This document shows positions 25,298 through 32,497 of a stretch of DNA of 32,497 bases, piece after piece. The position numbers and the translations under genes are program-made. Source of the stretch: JAGOUB01 sp964648045 (GTDB lineage Bacteria; Patescibacteriota; Gracilibacteria; Peribacterales; Peribacteraceae); assembly GCA_964648045.1 (NCBI GenBank), contig CAZYNU010000010.1:1-32497 (forward strand). Direction: 5' to 3'. The notes below the pieces were generated by a model. That model was not told the origin of the DNA. It saw only the letters and a list, made by a program, of their open reading frames with translations, and ran no database searches. Within the stretch, counting starts at the first letter, position 1; each line of letters starts with the position of its first letter.

Positions 25298-25863
25298 TCG
25301 CGCAGTAGGCGCATCGCGTTGCCACGGTGGCTGACTGCATGCTTTTCCTCTGGCAAGAGCGCCGAGAAAACTTTCTCGCAGCCGTCGGGGCGAAAAACGG
25401 CCGAGGCCACCAGGCCCGGAAGCGGCACCGCTTCCATTGCCTGGGTAATCGTGCCGTCGCAGGTGCCCATGAAAACGCGCTCCTGGTCACCGTCTTTGTA
25501 GGCCAATGCGCAGACGAACTGAGCGCGGCGGTTTTCCTGCCCCTCCATGCGCGCCATAAACTTGGCGATCCACTGCTCATCAGTGGCGCCAGGACCGCCC
25601 CAGGGGCGGGTGTGTACGCCAAGCTCGCCGGCCAGCGCCTCGGCCGTAAAGCCGGAGTCGTCGGCGATGGTGGGGATGCCGGCCTGCGCGAAGGCATGGC
25701 GCACCTTCAAGAGTGCGTTCTCTTCAAACGTTTCACCGGTCTCTTCGGGTAGCGGCTGCAAGCCTAAGTCATTCAGCGTCACGATCTCGACGTCGATCGG
25801 GGCGAACATTTCGCGAAACTCTACCGCCTTGCCGGGATTCTCGGTGGCGAGCAGGAGGCGCAT
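25279..25863 (-). CDS. XTP/dITP pyrophosphatase (RdgB/HAM1 family)
   Basis: 194-aa house-cleaning enzyme that hydrolyses non-canonical purine triphosphates (ITP, XTP, dITP) to monophosphates. It has ATENPGKAVEF at the N-terminus, ETGETFEENALLK, the DDSGF acidic motif, and the C-terminal SHRGNAMR. Length is normal. The ATG overlaps the ftsK stop by one nt (TAATG), so it is coupled to and co-transcribed with ftsK. The helicase gene converges into its 3' end by 19 bp. Confidence 0.95.
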   Translation of the reverse strand: MRLLLATENPGKAVEFREMFAPIDVEIVTLNDLGLQPLPEETGETFEENALLKVRHAFAQAGIPTIADDSGFTAEALAGELGVHTRPWGGPGATDEQWIAKFMARMEGQENRRAQFVCALAYKDGDQERVFMGTCDGTITQAMEAVPLPGLVASAVFRPDGCEKVFSALLPEEKHAVSHRGNAMRLLRDYLASR

Positions 25864-28097
25864 TAGAGGGAGTCGTCAGGATTTTTCTCTTCGGTGATGT
25901 AAATCTGACGGGGTTTGGCGCCGTCGGCCGGGCCAATCAGGCCCTTCTCTTCCATGATATCGAGCAGGCGCGCAGCGCGGGCATAGCCCACTTTCAACTG
26001 GCGCTGGAGCAGGCTGGCCGAGGCTTTTTTGGACGAGCGCACCACACGCAGGGCCTCGAAGAACAACTCGTCGCCGCCGTTGTCCGTGGCCTCCAGGTCG
26101 ATCAAGCTGCCCGCGTCGCGTGGTTCGCCGTCTTCGTTTTCTTCATCGTCCTCGTCGTCGTTGCCTAGGCCGATTTGCTCCGTAATGGCGCCGCCGCCGG
26201 CAATTTTTACGGCATTGATGACACGTTCTACCTCCTTCGTGGCCACGTAGATGCCCTGGATGCGAATGGGCTTGGGTGTGTTGGCCGTCATGTAGAGCAT
26301 GTCACCCTTGCCCAGCAGGTCTTCGGCGCCGACGCCATCCAAGATGGTGCGGCTGTCGACCGAGCTGACCACGCGGAAGGCGATGCGCGTCGGGATGTTG
26401 GCCTTGATCAGGCCCGTGATGACGTCGACCGACGGACGCTGCGTGGCGATGATGAGATGCATCCCTACGGCGCGCGCCATTTGGGCGATGCGCACGATCA
26501 TCGTCTCGGTGTCGCGCTTGAACTGGCGCATCATGAGGTCGGCCAGCTCGTCCACCACGATGACGATGCGCGGCAGCATGGTCGATTCGTCGGCTTGCTT
26601 CTCGTTGTACTCGTCCAGGTTGCGCGCGCCCTGCTCCGAAAAACGATGCAGACGGCGGCCCATCTCCTGCACGGCCCAGCGCAGGGCTTTCAAAGCGGTG
26701 TCGGCCTCGGTAATGACGGGCGTGAGCAAGTGGGGAATGCCGTTGTAAGGCATAAGTTCCACGCGCTTGGGATCGATGAGAATGAGCTTAAGCTGGTGGG
26801 GCGCGTTCTGGAACAGCAGCGACGTCAGGAAGACGTTCATGCACACCGACTTACCGGAGCCCGTGGCGCCGGCGATCAGCAAGTGGGGCATTGACTCCAG
26901 ACTGGCCACCACCGCCTCGCCCGACACGTCTCGTCCCAGCGGGAAGGTGAGGGGCGACTTGCTCGTCTGGAATACGGCACTGTCCATGATTTCGCGGAGG
27001 TGCACGGTGGAACGCTCCAAGTTCGGCATTTCGATACCGACCAGCGACTTTCCCGGAATTGGCGCTTCGATGCGCAGACTGGGCGCAGCCAGCGCTAGGG
27101 CCAGATCGTCTTTCAAATTGCCGATGCGCGAGAGTTTCACACCCTCAGACGGCTGTAGGGTGAACTGTGTGACAGTCGGACCAGGACGGGCGTCGCGCAC
27201 CGTCACGGCGATGTCGAACTCGGCCAGCTTGGCTTCGATGAGCTTGGCTTGGCTCTTCAATTCCTCGTCGTTCACCGTTAGAACGCTCGTATTGGCTTCG
27301 AGCAGGTCGAGCGCCGGGAACGTCCATTCCTCGTAGCGCGTGTCCGTCATTTGAATGCCGTCGACGTCCTTGGGCTTTGGCTTTGGCTTGGGGGCGGGAG
27401 GATCCGATACGTTGGCTTGGGCAAAGGCGGGGCGGACGATATTGAGTTCGGGTGCCTCGATGTCGTCTTCGACTAGGTCTTCATCCTCTTCTTCCTCCTC
27501 TTCTATATCGGGCTCTTCTTCATCCGCACGCACGGCCTTGGCCGCGCGGTGAACGGTGCGGGCCGCCGGTCGAGCGAATGTATCGCGCACCCAAGCGACG
27601 ATGGCTGCCACGTCGGGCTCGAAGGCCAAGAAGATGCCGACCAGAAAGAGTGATCCGAGGACGATGGTTCCAACGCTGGGACTGAGGGCCGTCATGAAGG
27701 GAAAGCTCACAAGGAAGCCCAGATTGCCGCCGGCCGTGGCGCGATCGGTCCAGATCTTGTCGAAGGGCAGGGCGAGGTGAGCGAGGCCGAGTAAGGCTAA
27801 TAGTGAGAGTGCTAGGCCGATGGATCGTTTGACGAGCAGTCGCTTGCCGTCGTCGAAGAGGCGAAAGGCTCCCGAGAGAATGAGGCCGAGCGGCAGTAGG
27901 AATCCGTAAGCGCCCACCAGTGCCGTCAGCAGGCCGTTGATGCGCTGTCCGACCACGCCCGCCTCGTCGCGCAGTGCCAGCAGAAAAACAATGCCCAAGC
28001 AGAGTTGGAGCGTCGCGCTAATAAGGCGCCGCGTGTGCGGATGAAGTTCCCGTTGGCCGGACGTCCCGCGGGATGGGGACTTTTTTCGCTTGGCCAT
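25863..28097 (-). CDS. ftsK: DNA translocase FtsK/SpoIIIE
   Basis: 744-aa septal DNA pump that moves chromosome ends out of the closing septum. About four membrane helices lie in residues 25-160. A short acidic linker follows (193-212, E-rich) and then the motor with Walker A GATGSGKS (410-417) and Walker B IVIVVDELADLM. The C-terminal winged-helix gamma domain (about 680-735, LLQRQLKVGYARAARLLDIMEEKGLIG) reads KOPS-type sequences. The linker is much shorter than in E. coli FtsK. The TACAAT -10 (28111-28106 on the minus strand) ends 8 nt before the ATG. It forms an operon with rdgB and diverges from the SLH-DsbA gene. Confidence 0.95.
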   Translation of the reverse strand: MAKRKKSPSRGTSGQRELHPHTRRLISATLQLCLGIVFLLALRDEAGVVGQRINGLLTALVGAYGFLLPLGLILSGAFRLFDDGKRLLVKRSIGLALSLLALLGLAHLALPFDKIWTDRATAGGNLGFLVSFPFMTALSPSVGTIVLGSLFLVGIFLAFEPDVAAIVAWVRDTFARPAARTVHRAAKAVRADEEEPDIEEEEEEDEDLVEDDIEAPELNIVRPAFAQANVSDPPAPKPKPKPKDVDGIQMTDTRYEEWTFPALDLLEANTSVLTVNDEELKSQAKLIEAKLAEFDIAVTVRDARPGPTVTQFTLQPSEGVKLSRIGNLKDDLALALAAPSLRIEAPIPGKSLVGIEMPNLERSTVHLREIMDSAVFQTSKSPLTFPLGRDVSGEAVVASLESMPHLLIAGATGSGKSVCMNVFLTSLLFQNAPHQLKLILIDPKRVELMPYNGIPHLLTPVITEADTALKALRWAVQEMGRRLHRFSEQGARNLDEYNEKQADESTMLPRIVIVVDELADLMMRQFKRDTETMIVRIAQMARAVGMHLIIATQRPSVDVITGLIKANIPTRIAFRVVSSVDSRTILDGVGAEDLLGKGDMLYMTANTPKPIRIQGIYVATKEVERVINAVKIAGGGAITEQIGLGNDDEDDEENEDGEPRDAGSLIDLEATDNGGDELFFEALRVVRSSKKASASLLQRQLKVGYARAARLLDIMEEKGLIGPADGAKPRQIYITEEKNPDDSL

Positions 28098-28105
28098 CGG
28101 GTCTC

Positions 28106-28111
28106 ATTGTA
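28106..28111 (-). promoter_or_regulatory. -10 of ftsK
   Basis: TACAAT on the minus strand, 8 nt before the ATG; the -35 is not clear. Confidence 0.4.
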
Positions 28112-28160
28112 CCTCCGTCGCCGCCTGGCGATCCAGGTCAGATTCTGCCAAGCTCGGTCT

Positions 28161-29012
28161 ATGCCCACTTTCTCCCGTCTGTCCCTCCTTTCCACCCTCG
28201 TGCTTACGGCTTCTGTCGCCTTTGTCGGCGGCGCTGTAGCCTCGGCGGCGCTATTTATCGATGTGCCCGCCGATCACTGGGCCGCAACGGCTATCGCCTC
28301 TGTACGAGATTCCGGCATCATGAAAGGTTCCGGCGACCGCTTCCGCCCCAATGACGGCGTCACGCGCGCCGAGTTGGCCGTGGTGGTGGATCGCCTGCTC
28401 GAAAAGATCGATGGAAGAGGGGATGAACCCGCCTTCTACCCACCGGCCCCCGCTTACGAGCCCGCCGACGCCGATGACGACATGGCTCTCGGATTAGCCG
28501 ATGCCCCTGTGACGATCGTGGCGTTCTCCGACTACGAATGTCCCTTTTGCGCCCGTTTTCACAGTCAAAGTTTCCCCTCCTTAAAGAAGGATTACATCGA
28601 TACGGGCAAGGTGCGTTTGGTATTCCGTGATTTTCCTCTGCCGTTCCACTCGGCCGCTTTCCCCGCGGCGATCGCTGTGGAATGCGCGCACGCCCAGGGC
28701 AACAACTACGCCTGGAAGCTTCACGACCAGATCTTCGCCAACCAGTCCGACCTGGGCACCGACACCGATGGCACGCTGAAGGAGTGGGCCCATGCCATTG
28801 CTGGTTTGGACGACGATCGCTTTGATACCTGTTTTGACGAACAAGAGCCTGTAGATGAGATCGACAATGATCTTGCTGACGGCGAGGTATCCGGCGTGAG
28901 CGGTACGCCTGCCTTTTGGCTGTTCAACGCGGATGGAGATGCGCAGAAAATCGACGGAGCGGTGCCGTATAGCCAGTTCCAATCGGCTATCGACGCTTTG
29001 CTGCAGCCGTGA
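28161..29012 (+). CDS. SLH domain-DsbA family thioredoxin fusion
   Basis: 283-aa exported protein. The ATG at 28161 gives a signal peptide (1-28, cut near ASA). Residues 31-85 are an S-layer homology module (LFIDVPADHW, GIMKGSGDRFRPND, VTRAELAVVVDRLL), expected to anchor the protein to the cell surface. After a Pro-rich linker, residues about 105-283 are a DsbA-like thioredoxin fold with active site CPFC (127-130), the cis-Pro loop VSGTPAFWL, and two further Cys that could form a structural disulfide. It probably oxidises or isomerises disulfides in secreted proteins, but tethered to the wall. Divergent from ftsK; 44 bp before the PP2C gene. Confidence 0.9.
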   Translation: MPTFSRLSLLSTLVLTASVAFVGGAVASAALFIDVPADHWAATAIASVRDSGIMKGSGDRFRPNDGVTRAELAVVVDRLLEKIDGRGDEPAFYPPAPAYEPADADDDMALGLADAPVTIVAFSDYECPFCARFHSQSFPSLKKDYIDTGKVRLVFRDFPLPFHSAAFPAAIAVECAHAQGNNYAWKLHDQIFANQSDLGTDTDGTLKEWAHAIAGLDDDRFDTCFDEQEPVDEIDNDLADGEVSGVSGTPAFWLFNADGDAQKIDGAVPYSQFQSAIDALLQP

Positions 29013-29021
29013 ATCTATCTA

Positions 29022-29049
29022 TTGCCAAATAAAATAAAAGTTATATAAT
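29022..29049 (+). promoter_or_regulatory. Promoter of the PP2C-like gene (leaderless)
   Basis: TTGCCA (29022-29027), a 16-bp spacer, and consensus TATAAT (29044-29049), in a strongly AT-rich patch. Seven nt follow before the ATG, so the A of ATG should be the transcript start. It is the best promoter in the window. Confidence 0.7.
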
Positions 29050-29056
29050 AGTATTT

Positions 29057-30409
29057 ATGGTTCATCGTGCACAGACTGCAGCTCAGCAGAGCCGCCTTGC
29101 TCTGGAAATTACGGATGACAGCGGCCATCAACAATTTCTCTCGTTGCAGGATGTCGCGCAGAAAGACATTGAAGTGGCGGGCGCTCTGGAGGGCCTGATC
29201 GGCGTGCGGGAGAACGTGACGGTGCCGATGGGTACCATTCGCAATCGGCTCGCCGCATTGCTTGGTTTCGACGATCAATCGGGAGTTGGGCACATGTCCG
29301 TCGTCCGCTTTCATGCTGGAGAAGCGCCCAGCGACGCGGCGCTGTTGCAGCGCTTGAATCAGCGTCAGACTACGGATGATCAGCCTCTCGAAGGCTCTGT
29401 GACGGAACGCTTACTGTTACAAAGGCTCGAAATGAAAGGGGTGACGATTGCATTGACGGATGGCACCCCAGCGCGGGAGGAGTCACGGGAGGCGCAGCGC
29501 GAGGTTCGATCGACGGTACTCTCTGGTTCAAAGCTCGGTTCGTCTCCGCAGGAAGACGGCGGCATGCACGACGTGCAGGTGTTGCGCACGCCACTCGGTG
29601 AAGTGGCTTTCACGACGGGGCAGGGCTTGAAGGATACCGTCAACCGCGATGCGGTCGGTGTCATCGTGCGTCCAGATGGCGAGGTGCGCGTCGCCGTCGC
29701 CGATGGCATGGGCCACTCGATCGGCGCCGATCTGGCCGCCCGTGTGACGGTCGAGAAAATGCTCTCGGCCGAGACATTCGAGGCCGGGGCGGACGAGGCC
29801 TATCACGATATCGGCAAGCGTCCCGACGAAGAGGTGGAAGATGGTGCCGGTGCCTGCGTGAGTGCGGTCGGCATTCGCCGCACTAAGGCGGGCGTGTACG
29901 AGATTCAATTTGGCCAGGCTGGCGACACGCAGTCGCTGGTGTTCCATCCCGAGGACAGGCATTTGCAAATGACAGGAGAGGATAACGTCACGTCGACCGT
30001 GCAGCGCTTAAAGCAGAAGGCGTCGCAGCGTCCCCTGTCTCAGAACGAGACGGAGATTTTGGAGGAATATGAGCGTTTGATTCGCGAGCGCGGCGAAGCG
30101 GCTTGCAATCATATCGTGACAACCTACATCAATACGCACGGCGTTCACGGCTTCCGCACCGAACATTTTGAGGAGCCTGCGCGCTCGGGTTCGTGGGTGC
30201 TTCTTTCCACGGACGGCTTAGGAGACAACGCTGGATATGTGCCGATCGTGCGCGAGTTGCTGCGCGTGGAACGCGAAGAAAAGAAGGCTGGTCGCTCGTT
30301 CGGCGCCAAGGAGGCCGCTCAATGGCTGTCGAATCAGGCGGTTGCTCTCTCCAAATTGCCCCGCGCGAAGCAGGACAATATCGGTCTTGCGGTCGTAAAA
30401 CTGGCGTGA
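29057..30409 (+). CDS. PP2C-like phosphatase with an unrecognised N-terminal half
   Basis: 450-aa cytoplasmic protein. The C-terminal part (about 170-450) matches PP2C-type Ser/Thr phosphatases. NRD (196-198), VADGMGHSIGA (D216), LLSTDGLGDN and KQDNIGLAVVKL correspond to the metal-binding Asp motifs. The central part has a long inserted charged helix (about 310-345). Residues 1-170 match no domain I know; they are charged and helical and may sense or regulate. No kinase partner is visible in the window. It has its own strong leaderless promoter. Confidence 0.75.
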   Translation: MVHRAQTAAQQSRLALEITDDSGHQQFLSLQDVAQKDIEVAGALEGLIGVRENVTVPMGTIRNRLAALLGFDDQSGVGHMSVVRFHAGEAPSDAALLQRLNQRQTTDDQPLEGSVTERLLLQRLEMKGVTIALTDGTPAREESREAQREVRSTVLSGSKLGSSPQEDGGMHDVQVLRTPLGEVAFTTGQGLKDTVNRDAVGVIVRPDGEVRVAVADGMGHSIGADLAARVTVEKMLSAETFEAGADEAYHDIGKRPDEEVEDGAGACVSAVGIRRTKAGVYEIQFGQAGDTQSLVFHPEDRHLQMTGEDNVTSTVQRLKQKASQRPLSQNETEILEEYERLIRERGEAACNHIVTTYINTHGVHGFRTEHFEEPARSGSWVLLSTDGLGDNAGYVPIVRELLRVEREEKKAGRSFGAKEAAQWLSNQAVALSKLPRAKQDNIGLAVVKLA

Positions 30410-30425
30410 TTCTCGGTCTTGAGAA

Positions 30426-30455
30426 TTGACTCATAGGTATATGATGATGTATTAT
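30426..30455 (+). promoter_or_regulatory. Promoter of the MarR gene
   Basis: TTGACT (30426-30431), an 18-bp spacer, and TATTAT (30450-30455); predicted start near 30462, giving a leader of about 22 nt. Confidence 0.5.
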
Positions 30456-30471
30456 TTAGGTAGTCTAAGTA
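30453..30471 (+). promoter_or_regulatory. Candidate MarR operator
   Basis: Imperfect palindrome TATTTAG-GTAGT-CTAAGTA, with one mismatch in 7-bp arms. It overlaps the -10 and the predicted transcript start, as autoregulatory MarR operators often do. Confidence 0.4.
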
Positions 30472-30483
30472 TTACGTCACCGT

Positions 30484-30909
30484 ATGATTTCTTCCACTTC
30501 GGACCAACTCATCGACGCCGTGTTCGAATTCGGCCGGCAAATGCACCGGCGCTGTGCCGAAAAGAAAGACGGTAACTGGCTCCGTATGCGCGCTCTTGGT
30601 CTCATTGCCGAGAACGACGGCATGACTATGACCGCCTTTGCCGAAGCTCTTGATGTCACGTCGCCGTCGGCGACGTCATTTGCCGGCAAGTTGGTGGATC
30701 TTGGTTGGGTGGCGCGTCGGGCCGACAGGAAGAATCGAAAACTCGTGCGTTTGCACCTAACGCAAGCGGGTGCCGTCGCATTGCAAGAGCAGATGCTCGC
30801 CCATCGCGAGATGATCCGCTCCATTCACGCCGCCATCTCACCGGAAGACCAGCTGCAATTGCTGCGCATCCTCCGCCAGATGATTTCTGCAACCCGCTCT
30901 GCTTCCTAA
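30484..30909 (+). CDS. MarR family transcriptional regulator
   Basis: 141-aa dimeric winged-helix regulator. The central wHTH spans about residues 47-100: MTMTAFAEALDVTSPSATSFAGKLVDLGWV forms the recognition region and RRADRKNRKLVRLHLT the wing. The flanking helices should form the dimer interface. It lies 13 bp before an efflux-type adaptor gene on the same strand, the common MarR arrangement, so it probably represses itself and that gene. The inducer is unknown. Confidence 0.9.
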   Translation: MISSTSDQLIDAVFEFGRQMHRRCAEKKDGNWLRMRALGLIAENDGMTMTAFAEALDVTSPSATSFAGKLVDLGWVARRADRKNRKLVRLHLTQAGAVALQEQMLAHREMIRSIHAAISPEDQLQLLRILRQMISATRSAS

Positions 30910-30922
30910 TTTCCCTCTCGCT

Positions 30923-32497
30923 ATGTCCATCTTCTCCTGGCTCAAAAATCTTCCGGGCGCCGTCCGTCGGCATCCATGGCGCACGATCTTCATCGTGGTG
31001 CCGGTCACATTGGTGGTCCTGGCGGTCTGGGGTCTCACTCGTCCCGCCGCTCCCGAGCTAATCACCGCCCAGGTGGAGCGCAAAGACATTGCTCAGCTGG
31101 TGGAAGCCGTGGGCACCGTTGTCTCCGAGCGCGACCTGGCGTTGCAATTTCCGACGTCGGGCATTGTCGCCTCTGTCGTGCGTAAAGAGGGTGACCGCGT
31201 CAACGCCGGTCAGGTGATCGCCACGCTCCGCAATGCCGATCTCTACGCCGCCGTTGCTTCGCAGGTGGCCAACCTGGACTATGCCAAGGCGCAGCTTAAG
31301 GCCTTGCAGGAAGGCACTCGCCCCGAGGACATTGCCGTCGCCAAGGCCGATTTGGAAAATAAGAAGGCGTCGCTCGAGGCTGCCAAGGCTAGTCTCACCA
31401 CTGCTGAGAATAATCTGGCCGCCAGTAAGCAAAAGCTCACCTCGCTTGAGACTCAAGCCAGCGTGAGCTTAAGCGGGCAAGTGAGCCTGGCCCAGAGCAC
31501 CATTGCCGAACAGCTCCTGAAGGCCGATTCTGCCCTGGGAGAGTTGGATGATATTTTCTCGTCCATTAAGCTCTCTGATGCGCTCACTCGTTCCGAACCA
31601 GATGGCGAGGCCGACGTGCGCTCCGCCCGGCTGCGCGCCGGCACAACCATCGCGTCTGCGATTGCCGCTACCAGCGCCGCTGGAAGTGACTACCGCGCCG
31701 CCCTCGACGCTTTTCAGACCGCCCGTGCGGCAGTCGTCCAAACATCGAGCGTGCTGACGCAGGCGTATGCCCTCGTGAACTCTGTACCAGAGTTGTCTAC
31801 CTACACCGCCGCCGATCGTGAGGTGGACAAGGCGTCGATCTCCGCGTTGCGCAGCACGGTTCAGGCTGTCCAGACCACGTTCGATAGCAGTGTGAAAGCA
31901 TTGCAAGACGCGTCGGCGAGCTTTGACACGCAAATTCAAGCCGAACAAAACGCCATCACCGCCGCCGAGGGCACGCGCGCTCGCGCCAACGCCGACATTC
32001 TCACCTACGAGTCGTCGGTCCGTATCTCGGAGGCTCAGCTGCAAAGCAAGCAGGCTCCCGCCCGCCAGGCCGATATCGCCGCCGCCGAGGCCCGCGTCCG
32101 CCAGGCCTCCGCCGACGTCGCCCGTGCCTCGGCCACGGCCGCCAACACCGTGCTCACCGCACCGGTGGCCGGCATCGTCACGAAGGTGAACATCAAGGCC
32201 GGTGAGGCCCTGCCTGCGGGCCCGGCCGTTACCATGCTGGGCGACAGCCCGATGCGCATCGAGATGTTCGTCTCCGAGATCGACATTCCGCGCGTGCAAT
32301 TGGCACAGACGGGCGCCATCGTTCTCGACGCTTTCCCAGGTACCAAGTTCAAACTCAAAGTCTCCGAGATTGATCCCGGCGTGACCGACAAAGATGGCGT
32401 GTCCAAGTACCGCGTAAAGCTTGACTTCGTCTACCGCCACGACACGTTCAAGATCGGCATGACCGGCGACGCTGAAATTGTGTCTGCCGAGCGCAGT
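30923..32497 (+). CDS. HlyD/MacA-type membrane fusion protein (3' truncated)
   Basis: 525 codons are visible and the gene runs off the window. A membrane anchor at about residues 20-40 is followed by the first lipoyl half (SGIVASVVRKEGDRVNAGQVIATL). A long Ala-rich alpha-helical hairpin follows (about 100-390), unusually long and low in complexity. Then come the second lipoyl half (VLTAPVAGIVTKVNIKAGEALPAG) and the start of the beta-barrel domain. Such adaptors link inner-membrane ABC or RND pumps to the outside; a MacB-like ABC transporter would be expected next but lies outside the window. Probably co-transcribed with the MarR gene. Confidence 0.88.
   Translation, partial: MSIFSWLKNLPGAVRRHPWRTIFIVVPVTLVVLAVWGLTRPAAPELITAQVERKDIAQLVEAVGTVVSERDLALQFPTSGIVASVVRKEGDRVNAGQVIATLRNADLYAAVASQVANLDYAKAQLKALQEGTRPEDIAVAKADLENKKASLEAAKASLTTAENNLAASKQKLTSLETQASVSLSGQVSLAQSTIAEQLLKADSALGELDDIFSSIKLSDALTRSEPDGEADVRSARLRAGTTIASAIAATSAAGSDYRAALDAFQTARAAVVQTSSVLTQAYALVNSVPELSTYTAADREVDKASISALRSTVQAVQTTFDSSVKALQDASASFDTQIQAEQNAITAAEGTRARANADILTYESSVRISEAQLQSKQAPARQADIAAAEARVRQASADVARASATAANTVLTAPVAGIVTKVNIKAGEALPAGPAVTMLGDSPMRIEMFVSEIDIPRVQLAQTGAIVLDAFPGTKFKLKVSEIDPGVTDKDGVSKYRVKLDFVYRHDTFKIGMTGDAEIVSAERS

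Noticed and set aside
31469..32440. Long minus-strand frame inside the adaptor gene
   Set aside because: It is the mirror of a GC-rich Ala-coding region. The plus-strand frame is a clear HlyD/MacA protein open from 30923 to the window end.

Overview
This is a GC-rich, gene-dense bacterial window with standard stop codons. UGA is used as a stop, so the recoded Gracilibacteria and Absconditabacteria are unlikely. Genes are short-spaced and several convergent pairs abut or overlap. Several proteins are unrecognised, one is a small secreted protein with a DUF4215-type cysteine motif, and a large membrane-anchored VirD4/HerA-like ATPase stands alone. Together these suggest a Patescibacteria (CPR) genome; that is an inference from gene style, since no rRNA or marker tree is available here. 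The window is a scaffold piece: exactly 100 Ns at 6194-6293 mark a gap of unknown true size, and the last gene runs off the right edge.

Layout. (1) 1-3366, envelope block: an untranslated GC-rich leader and a perfect stem-loop, a secreted 3D-domain protein with three peptidoglycan-binding repeats, an SLH/RlpA-like protein, and an MgtC/SapB membrane protein on the minus strand. (2) 3466-6193: the VirD4/HerA-like ATPase, then a hairpin and the gap. (3) 6458-9402: a small HTH regulator with an operator-like palindrome, YbaB/EbfC, MltG and an M29 aminopeptidase. (4) 9453-12509: a small cysteine-motif secreted protein (minus), a LOG-family protein (plus), Der GTPase (minus), and an orphan protein with tandem terminators (minus). 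(5) 12612-20754, information-processing block: leuS, an orphan (minus), an RsmB/RsmF-type rRNA m5C methyltransferase, a small orphan, then dnaG and rpoD as in the classic macromolecular-synthesis cluster. (6) 20914-22293: two small orphan proteins that look like distant paralogues, each with its own strong terminator, around a NUDIX hydrolase. (7) 22313-28097, DNA maintenance: a UvrD-like helicase fused to a RecB-type nuclease, RdgB and FtsK. (8) 28161-32497: an SLH-DsbA fusion, a PP2C-like phosphatase with a novel N-terminal half, a MarR regulator, and a truncated HlyD/MacA-type adaptor.

The most striking pattern is in gene starts. About ten genes have a -10-like hexamer ending only 6-8 nt before the start codon, so the transcript should begin at or next to the start codon (leaderless mRNA). 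Several promoters share an extended -10 of the form TGCTAYRMT. Only four genes (leuS, two of the orphans and the minus-strand 160-aa protein) show clear Shine-Dalgarno sequences. The other notable oddity is the primary sigma factor, which carries an extra C-terminal zinc-ribbon (CxxC-x17-CxxC) beyond region 4.2. No CRISPR array, tRNA, rRNA, transposase or prophage module was seen.
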